From Gemmatimonadota bacterium (GTDB lineage Bacteria; Gemmatimonadota; Gemmatimonadetes; Gemmatimonadales; Gemmatimonadaceae): DNA of 64,000 nt. Made by a program: the position numbers and the translations under genes. Shown in pieces: positions 26,275 to 34,571 of this stretch. Below the pieces are notes generated by a model. That model was not told the origin of the DNA, made no database searches, and saw only the letters and a program-made list of their open reading frames with translations. How positions within the stretch are numbered: position 1 is the first letter of the stretch; every line of letters starts with the position of its first letter. The stretch lies in the NCBI GenBank assembly GCA_028287235.1, contig JAQBQB010000009.1:1-64000 (forward strand), read 5' to 3'.

Positions 26275-27635
26275 TGTCCATCGAGCTGCGCATCCTCAGC
26301 GGGGTGCGCGCCGGTCAGAGTGAGTCGTTCGAGAAGCCGGTCGTCACCGTGGGCCGGAATCCGGCGAACGACCTTCGCTTCGACGCCACCGGCGACCTCG
26401 ACGTGTCGACGAACCACGGCGAGATTCGCGGCGCGGACGGCCGGTACACGGTCCACGACAACCAAAGCACGAACGGCACGTTCGTGAACGGCCAGCGCGT
26501 GGCGCCGGGCGGTGCGCAAGAGCTGCGCGACGGCGACGTGGTGGGATTCGGCGCGCACGGGCCCACCGTGTCGGTGCGCATCGCCGGCGGACGCACCACT
26601 CCGGTGGGCGAGCGCATCACCAGCCGCATCGACAACCCAATCGGTCCAGTTGGCGCGCGGCGTCCGACGACCGAGCGAGTGGCGATCGCCGTGAAGCAAC
26701 AGACGCGCGGCCTGCGCATCATCGCGGCCGGCTCGGCGATCGTGCTCGGCGCGCTGGCGGTGGGCGCGTACATGATGGGGCATCGCGAAGCCGCGGCGCG
26801 CGACACGCAGATCCAGCAGTTGATCGCCGCGAACGAGGCGGCGACGCGGGAATTTCAAGCGCGGCTGCAAGGCATCAACGACACCGCGCTCACGAACAGC
26901 CTGCGCCGGCGCAGCGACAGCCTGCTCGCCGCGGTTCGAGAGGCGCGGGGCGGCCAGCAGGTGGCGCTGGCACAGCTCGAGCTGCAGCGTAGCCACGACC
27001 TGCAGCGCAAGTTCAACGACATGGACCTGCCGGCGGTGCACGACGCGAACGACCCGGCGATCGTGCTCATCACCACCCTGCTTGGCGGCAAGGCGTTCGA
27101 GGCGACGGGCTTCTCGGTAAACGCGGCGGGGCTGATCGTGACGAACAGACACGTCGTGATCGACAGCGGCACGCGTGCGGCGCGGATCTCGGTGAAGTTC
27201 GCGAACACGAAGAGCTGGATCCGCGCCCACATCGTGAAGCTCGCCCCGAGCGCCGACGTCGACTTGGCGCTCATCCAGCCGGACGACGCGGCAACGTACC
27301 CCGCGGTGCACACCATCGCCGGCACGGTGGACACGCCCGTCGGTGGCACGATCGCGACGCTCGGCTTTCCGCTCGGCACCGACGTACAGATGGAAGGCAG
27401 CGGCAACGATCTCGTCGCCAAGACGTCGCTCACCATGGGCACGGTGAGCAAGAGTCTGACAGACCTGCTGCAGATCGATTCGTTCGCCTCGCACGGCTCG
27501 AGCGGCAGCCCGGTGTTCGACGCCCACGGGCACGTGATCGGCGTGGTGTGGGGCGGACCGCGCGACGCAGCCGGCCGGATCGTCTACGCGGTGCCGGCCC
27601 CGCGGATCGCCGAGCTGGTGCGAGGTGCGAAGTGA
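26274..27635 (+). CDS. FHA domain fused through a membrane span to a trypsin-like protease
   Basis: 453 aa. Residues 1-100 form a cytoplasmic FHA domain (VVTVGRNPANDLRFD, STNHGEIR, NQSTNGTFVNG). A membrane span follows at about 143-167 (LRIIAAGSAIVLGALAVGAY), then a coiled coil (about 170-245). The outer part is a trypsin/HtrA-like protease: His in VTNRHVV, Asp in DVDLALIQ and Ser in SHGSSGSPVFDA. No PDZ domain. The layout suggests that a phosphothreonine signal inside governs proteolysis outside (inference). It overlaps both neighbours: TGATG at its start, GTGA at its end. Confidence 0.92.
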   Translation: MSIELRILSGVRAGQSESFEKPVVTVGRNPANDLRFDATGDLDVSTNHGEIRGADGRYTVHDNQSTNGTFVNGQRVAPGGAQELRDGDVVGFGAHGPTVSVRIAGGRTTPVGERITSRIDNPIGPVGARRPTTERVAIAVKQQTRGLRIIAAGSAIVLGALAVGAYMMGHREAAARDTQIQQLIAANEAATREFQARLQGINDTALTNSLRRRSDSLLAAVREARGGQQVALAQLELQRSHDLQRKFNDMDLPAVHDANDPAIVLITTLLGGKAFEATGFSVNAAGLIVTNRHVVIDSGTRAARISVKFANTKSWIRAHIVKLAPSADVDLALIQPDDAATYPAVHTIAGTVDTPVGGTIATLGFPLGTDVQMEGSGNDLVAKTSLTMGTVSKSLTDLLQIDSFASHGSSGSPVFDAHGHVIGVVWGGPRDAAGRIVYAVPAPRIAELVRGAK

Positions 27636-28960
27636 CGTTCGAGCAGCGCTCCATGGACGACATCTCGTTCAGCGACAGCCCGCCGCTCGGCGACGACGAG
27701 CTGAACGCGCTGTTCGACCGGTCGTGGCCCGCGCATTCGCGCACCAGCTACCAGTCGGTCCTCGCGCACAGCCTGGCGTACATCGTTGCGCGGCAGGGCG
27801 AGCAGCTCGTTGGCTTCGTGAACCTCGCGACCGACGGAGGCATCCACGCGTTCCTGCTCGACACCACGGTACTGCCGGAGTTTAGAGATCGTGGAATCGG
27901 CACGGCGCTGATTCAGCGCGCCATCGCCGCCGCGGAGCAGCGCGGCATGCAATGGGTGCACGTCGACTTCGATGAAAAGCACGACATCTTGTACCGGCGC
28001 GCCGGGTTTCAGGCCACGCTCGCCGGGCTGGTGAAGCTGGCGCCGCGCGTTTCCCCGCCCGCCGTGCAGCGCGCCCCAGCGCCCGCTGCATTCTCTACGC
28101 CGGTGGACCTGCCTGCGTCGCCCTTCGAGCGGCTGCGCGCCACGAGCCTGCTCTTCCAGTGCTTCCTCGGGGCGGTGGCCGTGATGGGGTTGTCGCGGCT
28201 CGTCCTGGGAGGAACCACTCCGCCGACCGCGGACTCGGGCATGTTCGCGCTGTTCTACCTCGGCATCGGCATCGTGATCCTGATGCGGGCGCGCGGGGCG
28301 GGGCTGAGCGCGGAGCGGTTGTTTGGTCCCGCGCCGAACGCAGCGACCCTGCGGTTGACGATCGTCGCCATACCGCTCGGCATGCTGGCGATCGCCGGAT
28401 TCTGGCTGCTCTTTCTTCCGCTGTCGTTCATCGCGCCCGACTTCGTGCGAAGCTGGGCGCTCGCCAACGCCAACCGCATGCCGGTGCACTCGCTGCCCGT
28501 GTGGGCGGGACAGTTCTGCGTCGCGGTATTGATCGCACCGGTGGTGGAAGAGGTGCTCTTTCGCGGAATTCTCATGCAGCGCTGGGCGCGCAAGTGGGGC
28601 ACGCTCACGGGCGTGATCGTCAGCTCGGCGCTGTTCGCCTTGGGGCACGTGGAGCTGCTGGGACACTTCGTGTTCGGCGTGGCCATGTGTGCGCTGTACC
28701 TGCGAACGCGGAGCTTGTGGGTGCCGATCGCGACGCACGCGTTGAACAATTTTCTGGCGTCAATGGTGCAGTTGGCGGGAGTGATCAGTCCGGAGAAGGA
28801 AGGGCCGGAGATGAGCTTGATGATGCTGAGGTCGCAGTGGTGGATAGGGCTGTTGTTGCTCGCCGGCTCATTGGCGTTGCTCGAGTTGTACCGCAGGCGG
28901 TTCTGGTCCGGCATTGATTTGCGCGTGCTGTTGAAGGGGCCGGTGCCGTACGAGTCGTAG
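27632..28960 (+). CDS. GNAT acetyltransferase fused to CPBP/CAAX-type membrane protease
   Basis: 442 aa from GTG 27632, which overlaps the preceding stop; ATG 27653 is possible. Residues 1-140 form a GNAT domain (HAFLLDTTVLPEFRDRGIG for acetyl-CoA binding, LYRRAGFQ). A linker leads to about seven membrane spans with the CPBP motifs: EE in VVEEVLFRGIL, His in FALGHVELLG and His/Asn in HALNNFLASM. CPBP proteases cut or modify membrane proteins; the acetyl target is unknown. The fusion and the overlap place both activities at the end of the phosphosignalling operon. The C-terminal tail is basic and cytoplasmic or periplasmic, topology not settled. Confidence 0.9.
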   Translation: MTFEQRSMDDISFSDSPPLGDDELNALFDRSWPAHSRTSYQSVLAHSLAYIVARQGEQLVGFVNLATDGGIHAFLLDTTVLPEFRDRGIGTALIQRAIAAAEQRGMQWVHVDFDEKHDILYRRAGFQATLAGLVKLAPRVSPPAVQRAPAPAAFSTPVDLPASPFERLRATSLLFQCFLGAVAVMGLSRLVLGGTTPPTADSGMFALFYLGIGIVILMRARGAGLSAERLFGPAPNAATLRLTIVAIPLGMLAIAGFWLLFLPLSFIAPDFVRSWALANANRMPVHSLPVWAGQFCVAVLIAPVVEEVLFRGILMQRWARKWGTLTGVIVSSALFALGHVELLGHFVFGVAMCALYLRTRSLWVPIATHALNNFLASMVQLAGVISPEKEGPEMSLMMLRSQWWIGLLLLAGSLALLELYRRRFWSGIDLRVLLKGPVPYES

Positions 28961-28994
28961 AGTTTTCTCGATGCGCGCCTATTCTTGAAACGAC

Positions 28995-31772
28995 ATGGCT
29001 CTCGACGCCCCGCGCCCCGAAGACCTCCCGCTCCACGACGACGTCCGCTGGCTCGCGGCGTCGCTCGGACGCGTCATCGGCCGGCTCGAGGGCGACGCGG
29101 CCTTTCAAACCATTGAATCGCTGCGCCGCGCCTGCCGCGCGCGGCGTCATGGCGACGCGGGCGCTCCGTCGCTCGACGAGCTGCTCGCGCAGGTCGAAGC
29201 GCTTCCGCTCGAGCGCAGCGCGGTCACGGCGCGCGCGTTCACGCTCTTCTTTCTGCTGATCAACACCGCCGAGCAGGTGCATCGCGTTCGCCGCGCGCGT
29301 GCGTATCGCACGATCGACAACGCCGAGCCGCAGCCCGGTTCCGCTCGCTGGGTGATGCGTGCGCTGCACGCCGCCGGACGCAGCGCGCCGGAGGTCGAGC
29401 GCGCGATGCTCGGCCTCGACGTCAGACCCGTGCTCACGGCACACCCGACGGAATCCACGCGGCGCACGCTGCTCTCGCTGCAGGCGCGCGTGGCCGAGCT
29501 GCTGCTCGCGCGCGAGGGAACGCCGCTCGCCGAGCGGCGCGTGATCGAGGAAGCGCTCGACGGCGAGGTGGAGCTGCTCTGGATCACCGCCGAGGTGCGG
29601 CACGATCGCCCGTCGGTGAAAGACGAAGTGAGCACCGTGCTCTGGTACCTCGAGACGCGACTGCTCGACGCCGGCGCCCGTGCGCGCGACGCGTTGATCC
29701 GCGCGTTCGAGGAGGAGTTCGGCACCACGTCGGACGCGGTGCAGCAGCTCGTGCCGCTGCGCACGGGCAACTGGGTCGGCGGCGATCGCGACGGCAATCC
29801 GTTCGTCACGCCGGAGGTGACCGTCGCCACCGCGCGGCGCGCGAGCTACGCGATCCTCGGACGCTATGCCGAGGCGATCGCCGGTCTGGTGGAGCGGCTG
29901 TCGGTGTCGGCCGCGATCGCTCCGCCCACCGCGGAGCTGCGCGCGTCGATCGAGTCGGACGCCGCGCTACTGCCCGAGGTGTACGAGGCCAATCGCCGCC
30001 GCAACGCCGACGAGCCGCTGCGGCTCAAGCTGTCGCTCATGGCGGCGCGCGTCGAAGCAGCGCGCCGGCTCACTGCCGCGCGCGACGCGGGGCGAGTCGC
30101 CGACGAACCGGCCGCGTACGGCGAGGCCGCGCAGCTCGAGCGCGACCTGCTGCTCATGCGGGAGAACGTGATGCGCGCCGGCGCCGCGCACGTCTGCCGG
30201 ACCACGATCGATCCGCTGCTCGCCGTCGTACGAGCGCATGGACTGTACGGGTATCTGATGGACATCCGCGATCACGCCGACGTTCACCGTGCCGCGCTCG
30301 ACGACATTGCCGCGCAGCTGGGCGCGTCGCCGCTCGCGGGCGATGTGCTTCGCGCCGAGCTCGCGGGGCGGCGGCCGCTCGTCAACGCGCACCTGCCGTT
30401 GGCGGCAGAGACGACGCGCGTGCTCGACACTTTTCGCGCGGTGCGCACCATTCAGACGGAGCTGGGCGAGCGCGCCGCGAGCACGTACATCGTGTCGATG
30501 ACGACGGAGCCCGACGACCTGCTGCGCGTGCTGCTCTTTGCGCGCGAGACCGGGTTAGCGGATCTCGCGGCCGACCCGCCGGAGTCGCACCTCGACGTGG
30601 TGCCGCTGTTCGAGACGCTCGACGATCTCGAGCGCGCGCCCGCCGTGATGCGCGCGCTGCTCGACGACCCGGTGTATCGCCGCCAGCTCGCGGCGCGCGG
30701 CAACCGGCAGGAGGTGATGATCGGCTATTCGGATTCGGGCAAGGACGCCGGCATCCTCGCGTCGTCGTGGGCGCTCTATCAGGGACAGGAGGCGCTCGCC
30801 GCGCTCTTCCGCGACGCCGGAGTGGAGCTGCGCCTCTTTCATGGGCGCGGCGGCAGCGTGGGACGCGGAGGCGGCTCGCCCGTCGCGCGCGCGTTGGCCG
30901 CGCTGCCGCCCGGCACGGTGAACGGGCGCATCAAGATCACGGAGCAGGGCGAGATCATCTCGCAGCAATTCGGGCTGCTGCCCGTGGCGGAGCGCACCCT
31001 CGAGGTGACGCTCGCCGGTGCGCTGTCGCAGGAGTTCAACGAGTGGCCGAAGACGAACTCCGCCGAGGAGATGAGCGCGTTCCGCGCCGCGATGACCGAC
31101 CTGTCGGCTCGCGGGCTCGCGGTGTACCGCGATCTCGTGCACGAGCACGACGCGCTGTTCACGCTCTTTCGCACGGCGACGCCGATCGACGAGCTGGCCG
31201 ACGCACGCTTCGGCTCGCGGCCCGCGTACCGCCCCGGCGCCGGCGCCGGGATCGCCGGCATCCGCGCGATACCGTGGGGATTCGGTTGGACGCAGATCCG
31301 CCTCATGCTCACCGGCTGGCTCGGCGCGGGCACCGCGCTGGCGCACTATGCGTCGACGCCCGAGGGACTCGACGTTCTCCGCCGCATGGCGGCGAGCTGG
31401 CCCTTCTTCGACGATCTGCTCGGGAAGATCGAGATGGTCTGCGCCAAGACCGACGTGGAGATCGCGCGGGCGTACGTGCGGAACCTGGGCGGCGACGTCG
31501 CGCTGTTGTCGCGGCTCGAGCAGGAGTTTGCGAGCACGGTCGACGCGGTGCTGCGCATTCGGAACAGCCCGGTGCTGCTGCGCGAGAACGCGGTGCTCCG
31601 CTCGGCGATCGCGCTGCGGAATCCGTACGTCGATCCATTGTCGCTGCTGCAGATCGCGCTGCTGCGGAAGAAGCGAGGGCTCGCGGAGAACGATCCGGAG
31701 CGTGGCGCGGTGAATGCCGTGCTGGCGACGACGTTGAGTGGAATTGCGCAGGGGCTCAGGAATACCGGGTAG
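28995..31772 (+). CDS. ppc: Phosphoenolpyruvate carboxylase
   Basis: 925 aa; adds bicarbonate to PEP to give oxaloacetate, refilling the TCA cycle in the cytoplasm. All signature regions are present: LTAHPTESTRRTLL with the catalytic His, NWVGGDRDGNPFV, MIGYSDSGKDAG, FHGRGGSVGRGGG and the final GLRNTG (usually QNTG). Length matches the bacterial family. It starts at ATG 28995, 34 bases after the GNAT-CPBP gene, with no close ribosome binding site seen. Convergent with anmK, 30 bases apart. Confidence 0.97.
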   Translation: MALDAPRPEDLPLHDDVRWLAASLGRVIGRLEGDAAFQTIESLRRACRARRHGDAGAPSLDELLAQVEALPLERSAVTARAFTLFFLLINTAEQVHRVRRARAYRTIDNAEPQPGSARWVMRALHAAGRSAPEVERAMLGLDVRPVLTAHPTESTRRTLLSLQARVAELLLAREGTPLAERRVIEEALDGEVELLWITAEVRHDRPSVKDEVSTVLWYLETRLLDAGARARDALIRAFEEEFGTTSDAVQQLVPLRTGNWVGGDRDGNPFVTPEVTVATARRASYAILGRYAEAIAGLVERLSVSAAIAPPTAELRASIESDAALLPEVYEANRRRNADEPLRLKLSLMAARVEAARRLTAARDAGRVADEPAAYGEAAQLERDLLLMRENVMRAGAAHVCRTTIDPLLAVVRAHGLYGYLMDIRDHADVHRAALDDIAAQLGASPLAGDVLRAELAGRRPLVNAHLPLAAETTRVLDTFRAVRTIQTELGERAASTYIVSMTTEPDDLLRVLLFARETGLADLAADPPESHLDVVPLFETLDDLERAPAVMRALLDDPVYRRQLAARGNRQEVMIGYSDSGKDAGILASSWALYQGQEALAALFRDAGVELRLFHGRGGSVGRGGGSPVARALAALPPGTVNGRIKITEQGEIISQQFGLLPVAERTLEVTLAGALSQEFNEWPKTNSAEEMSAFRAAMTDLSARGLAVYRDLVHEHDALFTLFRTATPIDELADARFGSRPAYRPGAGAGIAGIRAIPWGFGWTQIRLMLTGWLGAGTALAHYASTPEGLDVLRRMAASWPFFDDLLGKIEMVCAKTDVEIARAYVRNLGGDVALLSRLEQEFASTVDAVLRIRNSPVLLRENAVLRSAIALRNPYVDPLSLLQIALLRKKRGLAENDPERGAVNAVLATTLSGIAQGLRNTG

Positions 31773-31802
31773 CGACGCGCGGCACGACGCCTCCTCGCGC
31801 AC

Positions 31803-32927
31803 CTAGGCGGGCGTCAGCTTCCCCAACACGCGTGGACCTTTCGCCCCAGTCGCCCGCGGCACGTTCCCCGGCTCTCCGGAGACGTGCAGGTAGGCCAGCA
31901 GCGCGAACGCCACGGCCTCTTTCGCCTCGCCGTCGAAGTACCGGTCCGCGAACGCACGCACGCGCACCGGTCCGATCGACTGTGCGATCATTCCCACGAG
32001 CGTCGGGTTCTTCGCGCCGCCGCCGGAGAGCAGCACCTCTTCCACCGGCTCGGGCATGAACCGGCGGTACGCGTCGGCGATGGACGCGGCCGTGAGCTGC
32101 GTCGCGGTCGCTACTATGTCTTCGCTGGAGCAGCGGGGCGCAATCTCGCGGCAGCGCACGACGAGCCGTTCGACGTACGCCGCGTCGAACAGCTCACGTC
32201 CCGTGGACTTGGGCGGAGGCGCCGAGAAATACGGATGTGCCAGTAGCTCGCGCACGACCTCAGCGATCGGTTGGCCCGCAGCCGCCAGCCGCCCATCCTC
32301 GTCGTATGACAATTCCGGAAAGAGCGTTCTCGTAACCGCGTCGATCACGGCTACCCCTGGTCCGGTGTCGAACGCCCGCACACCGTCGAGCTGCCCGTTC
32401 GGCGGAACGATCGTCACGTTCCCGATGCCTCCGATGTTCTGCAGCGCCCGCCACTCGTCGTTGGCGAACAGCATGGCGTCGGCGATCGGCACCAGCGGCG
32501 CGCCCTGCCCGCCCGCCGCCACGTCGCGCACCCGGAAGTCGCTCACCACCGCGATGCCCGTCCGCTCGGCGATCACCGCCGCCTCGCCGATCTGCCAGGT
32601 GGAATGCGGCGCTTCGTGCCACAGCGTCTGGCCGTGCGAGCCGATCGCCCGCACCTCCGAACGCTGCACACCCGCTTCGGCCAGCACGGCGACCGCCGCG
32701 TCGGCGAGCCACGTGCCGAGGTCGAAGCCCAAGCGGCAGTACTCCTGCGCGGTGCCGGCGATGAGCGCGCGGCGAAGCTGGTCGCGCTGCGGTGGAGTGT
32801 AATGCGTGCCGATGAACGCGAGGAGCTGCGCCTCGATCTTCCCCGTGTCGTCGCGGCCGAAGCGCACGGCGGCGGCGGAGATGCCGTCGAGCGACGTTCC
32901 CGACATCAAGCCGACGTAGACGCTCAC
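31803..32927 (-). CDS. anmK: Anhydro-N-acetylmuramic acid kinase
   Basis: 374 aa; phosphorylates and opens 1,6-anhydro-MurNAc to MurNAc-6-phosphate during peptidoglycan recycling. The N-terminal GLMSGTSLDGIS loop, AIGSHGQTLWHEAP, NIGGIGNVT, FDTGPGVAVIDA and LLSGGGAKNPTLVG are the family's ATP- and sugar-binding motifs. It starts with GTG 32927, overlapping the murQ stop by four bases (GTGA), so the two successive pathway enzymes are co-translated. Confidence 0.97.
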   Translation of the reverse strand: MSVYVGLMSGTSLDGISAAAVRFGRDDTGKIEAQLLAFIGTHYTPPQRDQLRRALIAGTAQEYCRLGFDLGTWLADAAVAVLAEAGVQRSEVRAIGSHGQTLWHEAPHSTWQIGEAAVIAERTGIAVVSDFRVRDVAAGGQGAPLVPIADAMLFANDEWRALQNIGGIGNVTIVPPNGQLDGVRAFDTGPGVAVIDAVTRTLFPELSYDEDGRLAAAGQPIAEVVRELLAHPYFSAPPPKSTGRELFDAAYVERLVVRCREIAPRCSSEDIVATATQLTAASIADAYRRFMPEPVEEVLLSGGGAKNPTLVGMIAQSIGPVRVRAFADRYFDGEAKEAVAFALLAYLHVSGEPGNVPRATGAKGPRVLGKLTPA

Positions 32928-33847
32928 GCCGAGCGCACCGGCGGCGGCGGGCGATCGATGACACGCCGAATCACACCGCCCGCGGCGCCGAGCGCGCGCT
33001 CGGCCTCCTCGCGCGACACGCCGAGGAAGTGCATGACGATCGCCGCCTTCACCCTGCCGCCGCTCTCATCGAGCAGCTGGCGCGCCTCGGTGCGATCGAC
33101 GTCGCAGACCTCCATGAGAATTCTCTCAGTGCGGTCCTCGAGCTTGACGTTCGTCGCCCGCAGGTCGACCATGATGTTGCCGAACGTCTTGCCAAGGCGG
33201 ATCATGGCGCCGGTCGTGATCATGTTGAGCACGAGCTTGGTCGCCGTTCCGGCTTTCATGCGCGTGGAACCGGTGACGACCTCGGGACCGGTGAGCGGGA
33301 GAATCAGAATCTCGGCGGCGTCGCGCACGTTGGCGGGCGGAGGCGAGCACGCGACGAGCGCCGTGGCCGCGCCGATGCTCCGCGCGTGCATCAGGGCGCG
33401 GTGCACGTACGGTGTCGTTCCGGAGGCGGCGATTCCGACGACGAAATCGCCGGCCCGCACCCCGTGCGTCTCGAGATCTTCGACGGCCCCCTCGAGCCGG
33501 TCTTCCGCGCCCTCCTGCGCACGCGTGAGCGCCGGAAGTCCGCCGGCAATGATCCCCTGTACCATCTCGGGATCGGTGCCGAAGGTGGGCGGACATTCCG
33601 AGGCGTCGAGCACACCGAGGCGTCCGGACGTACCGGCGCCGACGTAGAAGAGGCGGCCGCCGCTGCGGAACGTGCGCTCCGCCTGCTCGATCGCGCGCGC
33701 GATCTCCGTGCGCTGCGAGGCGACGGCGTCGGGAACGGTTCGGTCTTCGGCGTTTATGAGATCGACGATCTCGATGGGCGACGCGAGATCGATCTCGGCG
33801 GTGCGCGGGTTTCGGCGCTCGGTCAGCCGGGGGTCGATGAACGTCAT
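32924..33847 (-). CDS. murQ: N-acetylmuramic acid 6-phosphate etherase
   Basis: 307 aa from ATG 33847. It removes lactate from MurNAc-6-phosphate to give GlcNAc-6-phosphate, the step after AnmK. SIS-domain motifs: FYVGAGTSGRLGVLDASECP, GIAASGTTPYV, the acidic EGAEDR region and TGSTRMKAGTATKLVLNM. The C-terminus has the usual UBA-like helices (SREEAERALGAAGG). The start codon faces the opposite-strand ATG at 33846 across the CATG sequence. No MurNAc transporter or regulator (MurR) is adjacent. Confidence 0.96.
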   Translation of the reverse strand: MTFIDPRLTERRNPRTAEIDLASPIEIVDLINAEDRTVPDAVASQRTEIARAIEQAERTFRSGGRLFYVGAGTSGRLGVLDASECPPTFGTDPEMVQGIIAGGLPALTRAQEGAEDRLEGAVEDLETHGVRAGDFVVGIAASGTTPYVHRALMHARSIGAATALVACSPPPANVRDAAEILILPLTGPEVVTGSTRMKAGTATKLVLNMITTGAMIRLGKTFGNIMVDLRATNVKLEDRTERILMEVCDVDRTEARQLLDESGGRVKAAIVMHFLGVSREEAERALGAAGGVIRRVIDRPPPPVRSA

Positions 33848-34217
33848 GTCGCCGGATAACTTACGCGGAGTCGAGCGCGACCCGCAACACAGCAGAGAGA
33901 GTCCGACTCGCGGAACGACCGTGGGCATCGCCGCGGGGTTCGCCAACGCGCCGCTCACCTACACGTGGGGCTCGCAGTTCGGCGGCGGCTCGTTCGACGG
34001 CTGCGGCGGGCAGTGCCGCGCCGAGGCGGACATCACGCAGGATACCATCTTCATCCGGGGCGGTGGATACGGTAACTTCGCGGGGTTCCACGGCGTGTAC
34101 GTGGCCGAGGTGGTCGATTTCGTGTTGCATCATCAGGGCTCGGCCGTCGTGGCGCAGACCGCGCCGCGTTTCTTTACTCTCCGCGCGGGGTTTCGTGTGG
34201 GGTTTGAGGGGTATTGA
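33846..34217 (+). pseudogene. Possible outer-membrane barrel fragment
   Basis: An open frame of 123 codons. The last 80 residues (GFANAPLTYTWGSQFGG onward, ending TLRAGFRVGFEGY) resemble the final strands of an outer-membrane beta-barrel: alternating residues, Gly/aromatic rich, aromatic C-terminus. No signal peptide or upstream barrel is present, so it may be the surviving 3' end of a decayed gene. Chance translation is the alternative. Confidence 0.35.
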
Positions 34218-34258
34218 ATGAGAAAAGTGGCAAGGGTCAGCCCCAGCGACATGACAGG

Positions 34259-34571
34259 TGTGATCCTGAGCGAACCCACGGGTGTCATCCTGAGCGAAGG
34301 GCCAGGTGTCATCCTGAGCGAAGCGAAGGATCGGCTTGCACGTCGGCGGAAGCCGAGATCTTTTCGGCGCACGGAGATCCTTCGGTCGCTTCGCTCCCTC
34401 AGGATGACAGGGCTGCGCTCCCTCGCGATGACAGCGCTGCGCTCCCTCGCGATGACAGGGTTGCGCTCCCTCGCGATGACAGGGCTGCGCTCCCTCAGGA
34501 TGACAGGGCTTCGCTCCCTCGCGATGACAGAACTGCGCACCCTCGCGATGACAACGCTGCGTTCCGTCACG
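34259..34571 (+). repeat. 24-bp in-frame tandem repeat upstream of ggt
   Basis: It begins with three TCATCCTGAGCGAA units, then an inverted GGATCGG/GGAGATCCTTCGG part. From about 34388 there are eight copies of a 24-base unit like GCTGCGCTCCCTCGCGATGA plus CAGG. As 24 is a multiple of three, the frame leading into ggt stays open for 118 codons and reads (G)LRSLAMT repeats. The last copy's ATGAC holds the ggt start codon used here. Confidence 0.9.
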
